Below, piece by piece: positions 13,323 through 24,897 of a stretch of 64,000 nucleotides of DNA. The stretch comes from Latrodectus hesperus. Its lineage: Eukaryota; Arthropoda; Arachnida; Araneae; Theridiidae. Made by a program: the position numbers and the translations under genes. Numbering within the stretch: the first letter of the stretch is position 1; every line of letters starts with the position of its first letter. Location of the stretch: positions 119,690,908 through 119,754,907 of the forward strand of contig CM075851.1 in NCBI GenBank assembly GCA_037975125.1. Reading direction: 5' to 3'. Below the pieces are notes generated by a model, which searched no databases, was not told the DNA's origin, and saw only the letters and a list, made by a program, of their open reading frames with translations.

Positions 13323-16300
13323 GTAATCTCATGCTGTTAAATGAATATATCTCCGATTATTAAATCTGAAGGAAATTCATCGCTTTTGGAGGGAAGCTTT
13401 CTTACTCTTAATAGTGATGGTTTCTAGTTCTAAATGGGACATGAGAATTTCCTCATTCTCCTCCCCTAGCAATTCAAAATTAAAAGTTCACTTTCACACA
13501 CTTTGTAATTAAACTATTTAAAAAAAGGCTGATATTCTGAAAGAAAAGTTCTTTAAATCATTTTTCAATGCGTTATTGTTTTTTTAAATATACACTATAT
13601 ATTGAAAGGGATCTCTTGAAAAATAATTTTGTTTATGTACTAAAAAGCAAACAAAAAAGTATTAAGAATAATGATAAATCATTAACTAAAATTCGTTTCA
13701 CATGTGACAAAAACGAATAAAATGTTTTTAGAAAATAAATTTAACTTAAGTTAACTGAATTGAGGAAGACCAGAGATATGACAGCAAAATTCATTATTTA
13801 TCTGTAAAAACATTCACAGATCAAGTAATTGAAGTTATTACAGCTTTTAATATAGATGGTGACAAAATCAGTAGTTAATGTAGCTACTCTTGTTGTGACT
13901 GTAATGGCTGCCACATACTTCTGCATGGAATCATTTAGGCTTACGATGTATCCTTGGGATAAAACAATCCGTATCATGAAGCAGTTGTGCAAGCATGGGC
14001 CACACGTTTTCGATTGCGAGAAGATTAAAGAAGTAGGCGAAGAAAGCAGTTGAATCTGAATAGTAAAGAGAAGAACTCACACACAGGAACATTGTGCGTT
14101 GTGTGTGAGCGGGCATTATTTTAATTGGAAAATGGCTTATAACAGGGGCTGAAGATATAGGAAGGCCACAGGCTCTAACACTTGAGAGATGTAGAGCTGG
14201 CTGTTTAGTGCAATGCCAATGCGTAATAATGTATACAGGAATAAAATTCAATACCATATCAAACCATAATATCATGCAGAAATGTGGAGATACATAAGAC
14301 CATAGTTAGTAGTCTCTCACATCAGTATCTCCAGACTAGAGCCCTGGCATTGCGGTGTTGTAGATAGAAAGGAGAATCAACAGTAAAGAAAGCGTATCTT
14401 CATTCCATTGGCCATGTCTATCGTTCATAGATCCACTGGCCACAAACACTAGTTTTTAGAGTCAAAGACAAACTAAGCAATAGACACCTTGAGGACATTC
14501 CACTCAACTGCAAATTGCGTCGAATGTTACAAACGGGTGCAGAATGATGCGTATTAGATTGAGTATGTGGGACTATGGTTCGTGACGTATCTAAGTGATA
14601 CATCTCTGCCATGCGCACAACTTGCCTGCCAACACGTGCAGAAGTAAAACGAGTTGGATACGATTTATTTCATCGATCCTCTGTTCCCTCCAATATTCAG
14701 CATTTACAGACCCTCATCACAGTTGTTTGGTTTTGTCCAACACGATCACCGATTTCTCAAAAGGATAATTCGGAACTCCTTATTCTTAGACTACTATTTT
14801 TCTACGGTCGGTTGATTTCAGAAACTTCAAAAACTCTTGTTCGAAATACTCTTGATATATTCTACGAAGCATAGTTAAACAGATAACACAAATTCAATTG
14901 TACTACAAAAATTGGCAGTTTTTTCCACCTTTTCAGGAAGCACTATGGTTAATCGTGAAGTGCATATGCCCTGATTTGCACATCTCATCGTCGTAAAAGC
15001 ATGATATAGATTTCATGTGATTTGTATGTTTCCATCAGGTTTTTGAATTTTGAATAACCCAAAATGTAGATTGTAATGTAGAAAAAAGTAATGAATAAAC
15101 TAAACCAAAAGGTTGAAAATTAACGTGTTTATTTTAATTAAAATCTTTATATGTGCAAGTCAAACATGTAAAGTAGATTTAAATTAAAAAAGCATAGAGA
15201 AATAAAATGCAATATTTCCATTTTTTGGGGATATACTTGTCTATTTAAATATGCAGTATCAGTAGTGTAGTCACTTTTTTATCCTGGAAATATTTGCATG
15301 AATATTGCACTTAAATCACATATTTTAAATATCAGTGACTACCTCACAAGGTTTAATGTTTACTTTAATCCATTCATTTTTTGACATGATTTAGAATTTA
15401 TGTAAGACACTTTACACTTATAAAAAATTATAAAAGATATCTCCATGTTATGCTAACATAAAATGAAGTACGATACATTAAAAAAGTTGAAAGTTAATTT
15501 CTTAAACAGTGCTTGAAAAATTTATTAACATAATTACTAGAACTGGTAAATCTCAATATAAAAGGGCTTAAGGAGTTCAACTGAATTATTTACACATCTT
15601 TCTTTTAATATTTAAATAGTCAAAAGCAACATATCAGTAAACAAAGAATTTTTGTTATTTCATTAAACTGGAATTTGAAAAGTAAGTTCATAAAGCTTGT
15701 TCTTAATTTTAGGTTGTTCCAATTCTTTGAAACATATTTTTATAGATGATTTCTTTTCCCGATTTTTAAGAAAACTTTGTACATTTAGTTTTTTTATTGT
15801 AAATCATTTTAGGAAAAATGCAAGTTCAGAAAAATAGGAAACTTCTGCAACGAATAAAGATTCAAATTTGCTAATTTTAGTAACTCGTTTTATTTTTCTT
15901 TGAATCTTTTTATAAAACCATCATATTAAATTAAAATTTTAAACCTAAATATTCTACTGTAATCCATTATCTTGTAAAATACAAATTTAGCATTTTAACT
16001 TATAACAATATTGTAGTTTCATAATATGATTTTGCAGCATGATTATGCAGCGATATTGCATTTCAATTTATTTATTTAAAAATTTGCAATATTTATCATT
16101 TATGATAATCTTAGTTTTTAAATTTAAATATCTGAAACCAAATTTGTAATGACTATCAAATTTTTCTTAATACATTCTGAACCCAAATTTATTAAATTTG
16201 GTTTTAGCATTATTTTAAAATTTATTTCGAAATTAAATTTGTTAACAGTTGTCTGAATTTTGTGAAAATATTTTGAAAAAGAAAATTTGTTAATAGTTGT

Positions 16301-19300
16301 TGATCTTTTTGAGAATGATCTGAAACAAATTTTAAAGTATATATAATTGAATATTTTATATATTAATTTACCTCATAAATTTTAGGCCAATGTATTTAAG
16401 TTTTATGTGAATTAATTTTCAAAACATAAGTAAGTATAATGTTTTTATAGCAATTATATAGCAAATGGGATTAAGTTTCCTTAAAATTGTTGAATGTTAT
16501 TTTAAGGAAACAAGTATTTATATATGAATTGAAGAAATATATTTCGGGTATAAAAACTGAATATTTTTATTTACGCATATCTTTTTTTTTTAAAAATAAT
16601 ATAACCTGTATAATGAGAATTAAATTTCTTTCAGGTGCATTTGCAATTATTTTTATAATTGTAAATGGTATTTTTGAGAACTTATTTTCGTATTTAGTTT
16701 AAGTAATACTCTTAGTTAAATTAATTACGTTTTTATTTTAAGATCTAATTCACAAAAATAACTCAAAGTACAAAACTAGAAAATTAACACAAAAAAAGGA
16801 ATCTAATTCCAAAATTAAAGTCTTATAATAAAAATATCGCGGGTCATTTGATTTAATATATTTTATATAAAAATGATTTTTTATTCCTTAGGCATTCAAA
16901 ATCTTTATTTTCTTACTACTGATGATTGCTGTTCAATCACAAGATGAGAAAAAAGCAAAAGATCCGGTGAAATCCGAGAAAAAGGAAAAATTGCAAAATG
17001 GTTCGAGACAGCCTACAATCCAGTCCCGAATTCTTCCCATTGACGAAGATTACTCACACGATGGTGATGAGGATTATGCTAACGAAGTGAGCCGTGAGTC
17101 GTACAAGGGAGACCAACATTTAGCTGGGAACCAAAACCTGGGAGATGTATCAGAAGAGCATTCAACAGATATGCATCATGACAGAGGCACGCACCAAGAA
17201 TTTTCTCAAGGCAAGTCTCTCGAGTCAACAATTCATAGTTTTATTTTAATGAAATAATTACTTTGATTTCTTCATTAGTTTATTGCTGATATTTTGTGTT
17301 GAATGCATTTATTGAAAAGGTGATTTATTCATGTTATTAACGAAGAACTATGCAACAAAAATATTAATCCAGGAGCAAAAATATAGAACACATTTCAAAT
17401 TCAATTAAAACGATTCAATCAAATAAAAATTAACTTATTGTGATTTGATTTAATTCTTCTGACAAATTTATTTTTAACAGCAAAAACAATTAAAAAGTAA
17501 AAAAAAATATAGATAATTTATGTTTTAGTCTGAAAATATATCGTAAAATATTCTTATCTTATATATAGGCAAACTTAGAGTTGAAAAAAATATTTTTAAG
17601 CATAAGGTCAGATAAAAAATGCATGAAAATCTTCCATTTAATATTTATGTTTCACATTGAAAATGTGTTTCAATTTTTCTCATTCTAGTTTAATTACCTA
17701 CTGGTCATCCAAAATGCAAAACCCGGAAAGAAGCTTGCAATTCACCATGTGTTTCCGAAGACGAGACATGCAGATAAAAAACATTGTAGCACATTTGTAT
17801 GACACTGGTGATTGTTGTGCCACCTATAAGTGCTATATAAAGGAAGATGTATATTGCCAAATTAAAGTATGGCAATATTTTTTAGCTTCGTAAGGTGTTT
17901 AACATTGCCTTGTAGATATCTAGTTTGTTTTGAACAAATTCCTGAATTCAACCGAACAAGAATATTAGCCTATAGAAATTTTGGATCATCTTTTAGAGAA
18001 ATCATAATCATTTTGAAGGAAAAAAAGCAGATGCAATGTGGATTTGTAATTACTACATAGATAAGAGAATGGTGGATTGACAAAAACAATCGTACTCACC
18101 TCGCTGTACCATCATACTTGATGACATGTACGTAAGACATGTGCTCCTGGCAATGATGGATCAATTAGTCACATCACGAACCCTAGCATTTTAGATTAAA
18201 CCTGTTGTGTTTCATTTGATGTCCTCTTACACTATTCAAATTGATTTACAGCTGAATTTAACTGCAAATAAAGCCTTTGGGGTCACTGCTTTACTTCATT
18301 TGATTTAAAACCACAGGCACTTCCACCACCAGTTGTGTAAAGAATAATGGACAACGGAATGGAGCGACTTTGTCTTTACTGACGAATCACGCTTTTACGT
18401 TATTGCCACTTTCGAATTTGGAAAGATCGTAGAGAGAGAGGGAATTTTTCTGATATGCATTGCTATATTATTTCTACACAAATATCATACTTTGTGGAGT
18501 TATTGTATTTTACTGCGCGACCACACATGGAACGCAATTTTTAATAGATCTTCCTTACCGATCAGACTAGATTTATAACTTGGCTTGCTTGTTTTCTCGA
18601 TCTATCAAGAATAAAAAATGTTTGATCCAGGCTTGAAGAGAAAGTGGACCGGGTTATACCACCCAATGCCGCAGCAGACTAATTTTGGTAATATGGAAGT
18701 CACATGGATTATTACACCTCAAGGATAGATCTGAAGCCTTTTTGATTCTATGTCGTGCTGTGTGGCAGTGATTATAGCCAATAAAGGTGGCTACATTAGT
18801 TACTGATGTACATCCATCCTTAGTTCCCAAGAAGTTGTAATTTCAATTATCTGATCCACATAAAACGTGTCATCAGGAAATAAATTTTTCTGTGATATCG
18901 CCAATCTTTCTTGGTTCTGCATTATAGGTGTCCAGCAGGGTTTATAATATGCAAAATTCGATACAAAATTTCAGTTTCAATTAACACTTTTCTAAAAAGC
19001 AAAAAATTTTAAAATATTTTTGAAATTTCATGTTTTTTATATCATATTTGTATAATTATCATGTAGTTTTTGTCTAAATAGGAGGAGCCAATTTCAACAA
19101 ACATCTAAAGGAAAATGTAGCAGACAACAAAGAATTAGAAAATATTAAACAGCATGATGCTGGAGAAAAATTTGGGGCAGAAGCTCTCAAAGAACACAAG
19201 TTAGGGAAACACAAAGAAAAAAGCAAAGGACATAAACTCCATGGGTTCAAGAATACTTACCACAAAGAGGAATATGGTGACCATAAAACCTTCCATGATG

Positions 19301-20556
19301 AGTTCCTCGACACCGATCACCATCACAATTATGATGATCATCACGAGCATCGGCAATTACAAGGAGGCAAATTTTCGAAAGGTTTCAAGCAAGAAGGTAA
19401 GAATAAGAACTTTGACGCAGGTGATGAGCGACACGAATGGGGTAAAGAAGGTCACGATGCCTATGATGATGGGCAGTATGAAGCTGGAGGGCACAGCTCG
19501 AAGCATCATCAAGGTCATAAAAAACATGAAGGTCACCACGAAGCCAGTTCTCACGAAGGAAGACAAAGTCAGCGCAAGCAGAAAAAGGGTAAATTACCCA
19601 GTTATGATTCAGATGTATCCCACAATGCACCTCAGTACTATGATCACAGTTCAAACCAACACAATTCCCCCTCACATTCATATCACGGGCACCAGACATA
19701 TCCATCAGATAATTATCATTCAGGTGACGGTGCTCATTATCATAATGCTCATGATAATTATGGTTATCATGAAGAGAGATCAGCTCCTTTGGTTAAAAAG
19801 CCTCCAAATGATGCTATTACAAATGTATATCCAAAATCTACAGTCAAAAAAGACTTTGAAAGAGTTCCTTTATATAAGGAAACTCCGCCTGCACCTCCAG
19901 TAGCTCTTCCTCATCCCGTAAGCTACAGTGCAGCAGCTCCAGCTACTCAGCCTGTTAGCTACAATCCCGTAGCTCCAATTCCTCAATCTCATTCAGTAAA
20001 TTACGATCCAGTAGCTGCTGTTCCTCAACCCGTTTCTGGAAATTACAACCCAGTTGTTCCAGTATCTCAGTCTCACCATTATACAGCCCCTCATTATAAA
20101 TCTGTGATTCCAGATAGGGAAATACCCCAACATCCAGTCGAGAGGCATTTTTCACAACCAGTTGTTCCTAAACAACATCAGTTTTACCACAGATGGCCTG
20201 AGCATTCAAAACAAAGCTTTTCTTCGATGATAAACAGACCCCAAAATAATTTTGCATTGCACAGCAGAGCTATAGAGCGACCACAAATCCAATCTTACAG
20301 CAGTAATTCTGCCGTTCAAGAACATCTGAATAGAAAGCCTCATCAGGACTATCTTGCTAGTCATCTATATTCTAAACCATACAATTGGCAAGATCGTGGC
20401 ACAAGTCAATTGAAGCCCCAAGTATCCGAGCAGAGCCAGCAAGGATTAGTTTCTTCAAGATTTGATGCTGGAGAAAGGAGGGTTCCTGAACTTTACCCAA
20501 GACCATATATGCCAGTATCTAACCAACCACAATATTTGTATAATTACCGTAATTAA
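13317..20556 (+). CDS. Secreted His-rich, Pro/Tyr-rich protein, 3 exons
   Basis: Join of 13317-13322, 16892-17210 and 19082-20556 gives 599 residues. Exon 1 encodes only Met-Lys and ends in ATGAAG with donor gtaatc. Exon 2 starts in phase 0 after ttattccttag and completes a signal peptide (MK, then AFKIFIFLLLMIAVQS). It continues into an acidic/Lys-rich segment. Its end, CAAG followed by gcaagt, is the classic GC donor context. The split Gly codon continues exactly into exon 3 after gtctaaatag, and exon 3 stays open for 490 codons. Residues about 150-340 are rich in His, Asp, Lys and Gly (for example NTYHKEEYGDHKTFHDEF). Residues about 380-450 carry repeats of the form V-S/N-Y-N/D-P-V. The FHKEEY-type His-rich segment recalls uncharacterised secreted His-rich proteins of arthropods (I recall DUF4779, unchecked). 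An extracellular cuticle, matrix or metal-binding role is inference. There are no Cys-rich or enzyme motifs. Confidence 0.75.
13840..14720 (-). pseudogene. Decayed Tc1-like transposase in intron 1
   Basis: Read on the - strand, successive frames give pieces typical of Tc1 transposases. There is an RRNLQLSGMSS-like N-terminal part, then a MPAHTQRT segment corresponding to the usual DNARPH region, then AIENVWPMLAQLL corresponding to PDLSPIENVW. Near 13860-13920 a SMQKYVAAI C-terminal motif follows, corresponding to SM..RV.AVI. Many stops and frameshifts and a lost catalytic DNAR motif show a dead copy. It lies inside the 3.6-kb first intron of the His-rich gene, in opposite orientation. Confidence 0.6.
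14900..16891 (+). other. Rest of intron 1, AT-rich
   Basis: AT-rich intronic sequence. The small open frame at 16487-16702 is Phe/Ile/Lys-dominated and has no support. No other element recognised. Confidence 0.55.
16892..17210 (+). CDS. Exon 2 of His-rich gene
   Basis: Encodes the signal-peptide core and an acidic, Glu/Lys/Asp-rich segment that includes DEDYSHDGDEDYANE, and ends in phase 1. The expected signal-peptide cleavage is after AVQS or AVQSQ. The 3' boundary at 17210 uses a GC donor. The frame would otherwise run only 15 more codons to a stop at 17255-17257. Confidence 0.75.
17700..18830 (+). pseudogene. Decayed Tc1-like transposase in intron 2
   Basis: Fragments in order on the + strand. 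A helix-turn-helix-like start has FNRTRILAYRNFGSSFREI (Tc1 pattern RG.I...R..G.S.R.I). Around 18350-18420 FVFTDESRFYV carries the first catalytic Asp. Near 18740-18800 a C-terminal SLFDSMSCCVAVIIANKGGY fits the family ending SM..R..AVI.ARGG. Multiple stops and frameshifts separate them. It sits in intron 2 of the His-rich gene in the same orientation and explains most of that intron's length. Confidence 0.65.
19082..20556 (+). CDS. Exon 3 (last) of His-rich gene
   Basis: Opens after acceptor gtctaaatag and stays open for 490 codons to TAA at 20554-20556. The N-terminal two-fifths is His/Asp/Lys-rich and the C-terminal part is Pro/Val/Tyr/Gln-rich, ending PQYLYNYRN. A long frame also exists in another phase (19241-19903), a by-product of the repetitive codon usage. 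A candidate polyadenylation signal AATAAA is at 20919-20924. Confidence 0.8.
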
Positions 20557-20918
20557 AGAACTTAAGAATTTATAAGAAATATTTGTAGGCTTGTGGATTT
20601 ATGTTCTTGGAAGAATAGAGTATGCTTACATGAATTGAAGAACGAACATTTGATAAAAAAGGCATTATGATAGTTCTATCAATGACATGAGCTTATTTTT
20701 TCTTGCTTGAACAATTCACCTACATAAGTTAAAAAGTTTGTTCTAAAACTACTTTTAGCTGAGCAAGAGTGAAAAGTGACCCTGAATATTATACAAATAT
20801 TTGCGATTGTTTTAATGAATTTCAATATAAATCTGGACTTTTCCGTATGAATGTGTCATTACGTGTTCCTATTATTTTGTATGATGCTTTATTAAACGTG
20901 TATTCGACTATTTTAAAA

Positions 20919-20924
20919 AATAAA
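20919..20924 (+). terminator. Polyadenylation signal candidate
   Basis: AATAAA about 360 bp after the stop of the His-rich gene. An ATTAAA also occurs at the stop codon itself (20552-20557), too early to be likely. Confidence 0.35.
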
Positions 20925-21099
20925 ATGTATGAAATTAAAATAACAATATTTACCGAAACTTTAAGTTTAAAATATTCTTTTAAGATGAAACGGTGTGTTT
21001 TCTTATATTAACGATTGTATTCGTAACTTTCACGCCATAGAAGGTGAAACCTCATGATGAAGATTGTTGTAATATTTTTTATTATCTATCATGTAATTT

Positions 21100-21132
21100 A
21101 TTATGCCTATTGAAGTCTTCAATGGGCATAAT
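21100..21132. repeat. Near-perfect 33-bp palindrome
   Basis: Arms attatgcctattgaag (21100-21115) and cttcaatgggcataat (21117-21132) pair at 15 of 16 positions around a single central T. A diverged direct copy, attgcctattaaag, follows at about 21133. It lies between the His-rich gene and the Tc1 element. Confidence 0.7.
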
Positions 21133-21509
21133 ATTGCCTATTAAAGATTTCTTGTAGACAGTGGTATGAATTCATGCATAGAAAAGGAAGAAACTCGGGA
21201 AAACTCTCAAGCATCCCCCGATACATGTCGATGTAGAAAGTAGAAACGCAAAGCTCGTCTTCTATTGTTCAAAAGCGGATGGAATCTAACATGAGATTTC
21301 CCATTAAAAAAAGCTCAATCCAATCGCTAAGTTGAATCCAGTTTTCAAAAATTTAATATCGAATAATGGGCAGTCTATCAAATGAAAGATTTAGCACAAG
21401 AACTTTTAATATTAACTAAGTATTGTAATCATTTCTGATGACTTTTATTAGACTGTGGATATTCTCGTGCCATAAGAGACGACAACTTCCATGCACTTTA
21501 TCTTCAATA

Positions 21510-23152
21510 CAGTGAGTGTAAAAAGTATTCGTACAGTAAGACAATTGATTTCAAAGAGATCCGTTCATAAAAATTATTAACATAAATTCCACTTTAATTA
21601 ATTAGAAATATATAATCGAACATATTTTCACTAGTTTCATGTGAAATTTGCACAAAAATTATTTTATACATGAATAAATATTTACAAAACTGAAACAATC
21701 CAACATCTTGTGGTGTAAAAGTATTCGTACACTAAAAGAAATGTAAATTATTTTTAGTTTTGTGATTGGTTTAGCCATTAAGATGTAGTTAATTGACGGC
21801 ATCTTGTTAGTTACTTAAGGTTCTTCAGAGGAAATTTTAATGTAGTGAGAAACTAGAATTCTGTAATGGGTCGTAAAAGTAAAGAGACAAGTGTTTCCGA
21901 AAGAGAACTGATTTTAAAACTCTGTAAAAATGGTAAATCGTACAACAAGGTTTTTGATCTGGTTGGTAGACCCCGTTCAACTGTGCAGTCAATCATAAAA
22001 AAGTTTACTGCCACTCTAACGGTTCAAAACAGTTCTCGTACTGGGCGACCATGTCTATTGACATCATTTGACAGACGGTTTCTGGTACATTTATTAGAGA
22101 AGGATTCCAAAATAAGTGATCCTACATTAACATCAGAACTACAGAATATGGGAACAGCAGTCTCCGTAAGTACTGTTCGAAATGCAAGCAGAAATGAAGG
22201 TTTCCAGGACCGTGTTGCGAGACGAAAATTCTTTGTTAGTGAGAAGAATCGGAAGCTGCAATTGTCTTTCACCAAGCAATACGTTATGAAATTCCAGATT
22301 TCTGGAAAAAGATTATCTTTGCAGACGAAAGTAAATACAACATATTTGGATCGGACGGGAGACGAATGGTAAGGAGAAAGCGCAATACAGAAATGCATCC
22401 TAAGAATTTAGTGCTAACAATGAAACATAGGAGTGGAAGTCTACTTGTTTGGGGTGTATGAGTGCTTCTGGGATGGACAAATTAGTCTTTATTAAAAGCA
22501 TTAGGAATCATCAACTTTATATTGACATTTTAAACTATAATTTAGGACCTAGTGCAACAAAAATGGGCTTGAATGGTGATTACGTTTTCATGCATGATAA
22601 CGACCCCAAACATACAGCCCTAAACACAAGGCTCTGGATACTATATAATACCCCAAAATTCATGAAACTTCCTCCTCAATCGCCGGACCTCAACCCCATC
22701 GAGAATTTATGGGACGTTCTTGATAAAAAATATTAGATCCAGACATATTTCTAATAAAAATGATTTGGAATCGGCTCTTAATCAAGAATGGGATGCCATA
22801 CCTAGCTCATTAACAGTAAAATTGGTGGAATCGATACCAAAGAACACTCACGGTAGTTATTCGAGCAAAAGGCTATCCTACAAGGTATTAGCTGTTATAT
22901 TACGATTGTGTTGACCAATACATGCCTGATGTACGAATACTTTTTACACCACAAGATGTTGGATTGTTTCAGTTTTATAAATATTTATTCATGTATAAAA
23001 TTATTTTTGTGTAAATTTCACACGAAACTAGTGAAAATATGTTCTATTATATATTTCTAATTAATTAAAATGGAATTTATGTTAATGATTTTTATGAACT
23101 AATCTCTTTTAAATCAATTGCCGTACTGTACGAATACTTTTTACACTCACTG
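21510..23152 (+). mobile_element. Tc1-like DNA transposon, complete ends
   Basis: Element of 1643 bp flanked by TA on both sides (21508-21509 and 23153-23154). It starts cagtgagtgtaaaaagtatt and ends in the inverse. The terminal inverted repeats are long, about 21510-21734 and 22929-23152, with only scattered mismatches. Each arm carries the motif gtgtaaaaagtattcgtac twice in direct orientation, at the tip and about 200 bp inside, which is the IR/DR layout known from some Tc1 elements. The transposase between the arms is frameshifted. Confidence 0.9.
21866..22911 (+). pseudogene. Tc1-like transposase, frameshifted
   Basis: Start MGRKSKETSVSERELI opens a paired helix-turn-helix DNA-binding region (about residues 1-110, with GRPRSTVQSIIKKF). 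It is followed by a DDE domain. The three acidic residues are present: Asp in FADES (codon near 22324), Asp in MHDNDPKH (22596-22598), and Glu in PDLNPIENLW (22701-22703), with exactly 34 residues between the last two (DD34E). The frame breaks near 22265, near 22455 and near 22735. The product therefore cannot be made as one chain, although the motifs survive. This is a fairly recent but inactive copy. Confidence 0.85.
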
Positions 23153-23157
23153 TAGAT

Positions 23158-23364
23158 GTGTATGAAGAAAGCAGAAATCCAACACATATCTCTTTTATAT
23201 TCAACTTGATTGAAGCCGGAACCGTCCACTCTGAAGGACGAGTCCTAACAACATACCCTGTTTCCGCAACTTGTAAAAGTAATTCACTAATATTACATTC
23301 TTTATCATGCCCAAGGACATTTCCAGAGTTGCTAAGAATTATTTCTAACAGTAAATTACTATAA
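23158..23364 (+). pseudogene. Right half of an open frame split by the Tc1 insertion
   Basis: If the Tc1 element and one TA are removed, ATG at 21438 reads in one frame across the empty site and on to the stop at 23362-23364, giving 93 residues without interruption. The right part includes PTHISFIFNLIEAGTVHSEG. No domain is recognised. It could be an older repeat, an exon or chance. Confidence 0.25.
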
Positions 23365-23403
23365 GTTAAGGCAGTGAACCAACAACTTATAGCAATTTAC
23401 TGT
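23348..23403. repeat. Hairpin with 20-bp arms
   Basis: acagtaaattactataagtt (23348-23367) pairs with aacttatagcaatttactgt (23384-23403) at 19 of 20 positions around a 16-nt loop. The hairpin starts at the end of the open frame at 23158-23364. Confidence 0.7.
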
Positions 23404-24890
23404 AAAAAAAGAACATGAATAAGAAATTGGGACTTAAATTTAATTAAAATATTTGAGCCAATTATATTTTTATCACATATATTGAATTAGAGCATAAAAC
23501 TAGATTTTTTAAACTCTAACTCTTTCTAATCAAGATTTACAATTTATTGGTGAAATAAAAAAATATTACACTAATCAATCGCCAAATTTCACTCACAAGC
23601 TCAGAGAGAAAATTTTCTTATTTTCATCTAACCACTAACATTAAAGATTTAAAATTTTTCCTTTACAAAATTTGATCGAACTAAAGAGATGTCAACTCAT
23701 TAAGACTAATTTTAGAAGATTCATTTGCAGTTAAGGATTTCATATTCATATTGATTTTATTTTTAATTTTATTTCATCTGAACTGAGGCAAATTCAAATA
23801 TCGGATATTATTCATTTTTTATCATGAGATAAATTAGAGAAATTACCTTTTACTCTGGAGTTTTACTCGAGAAGTTTATTTCATAGCTCATAAAATTATT
23901 ACAGCTCGTATTTTATTGATGAAGTCGAAGATTATTTCACGGAAATATTGGGGAAATTTCCTTTTTCGAAATTATCTTTATGCTTTTGCATTTATTCCTT
24001 TTTTGCGTAAAAATAAAGGAAAAATTTATCTTTTGTCAAAAACCCACGAAGTGTTATGCAATTTTTATTAAAACTCCAAGTTTTAATTGAACTTTAAGCA
24101 TTACTTCAAGTTGCCTAAAAATTCTACTTTCTTACTTAGTAATCAGTTCAGCCGCTTTTCTAAGATTTATCTGATTTTATAGTGATTACGAAGCAACATA
24201 TGCTTAAAATTATGCTTAGATTTTTTAACAATGTTTTGAAAATAAAGCTATATGTTTGAAATCTTGAGTACCTATGCGTCCGAAGGTACCTTATCGTACA
24301 AGTGTCTTAATCTTAAATTTATGTATTTTTAGCGATTGGGAGGATATAAACAACATCAAAAAATCTTACGCCTAAAAGATGTTTACAAATTTTATTAATT
24401 TTTTTATTTTAAATTATAGTGCAAATGTATAATAAAGGCAAAATTTTCTTTCAGGTAAATAACACTATTTAGGATGACACATATTTTGTATAAATAGCAA
24501 ACTTCATTAGTATGCTTCCTTACATGATTCTTTTTCTGGTGAAAAATTCCAAAAGCTCTTACATAGCACAGTAACTGACATCTTGTAGAAAAAGTCATAA
24601 ATGTGACTTTTGTTAAACATTAAATTTGATAAAAAAAAAATCCTCTTCCATTTTTCGAAGAATAAGTAAAATCAAAAACAGGAAGAAGAGCGAATAATTA
24701 TTAAAATTACTTCGGAACGTATGACCATACTCTCACAAAATGTAGATTTTGAAAGAAGGGAAATGCTCTTTAACTCCGAAGTGATTGCCGATTAATTGAA
24801 TGACATTGAAAACTTTCTACTGTTGACCATTTAAAGTGATGAATTGCGCAGCTAAAAAGAAAATAATCAAGTCAAAACGATTTCACTTCT
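23404..24890. other. AT-rich stretch, nothing assigned
   Basis: No recognisable gene or element seen in either strand. Confidence 0.55.
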
Positions 24891-24897
24891 TTTCAAG

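Noticed and set aside
13281..13330. tcggcgatggatcactc resembles the start of 5.8S rRNA
   Set aside because: Similarity stops after about 15 bases, and the segment fits well as a 5' UTR ending in the ATGAAG mini-exon.
19241..19903. 220-codon open frame rich in Met/Ile/Thr
   Set aside because: It is the shifted phase of the His-rich exon; the frame continuing to 20556 joins properly to the upstream exon.
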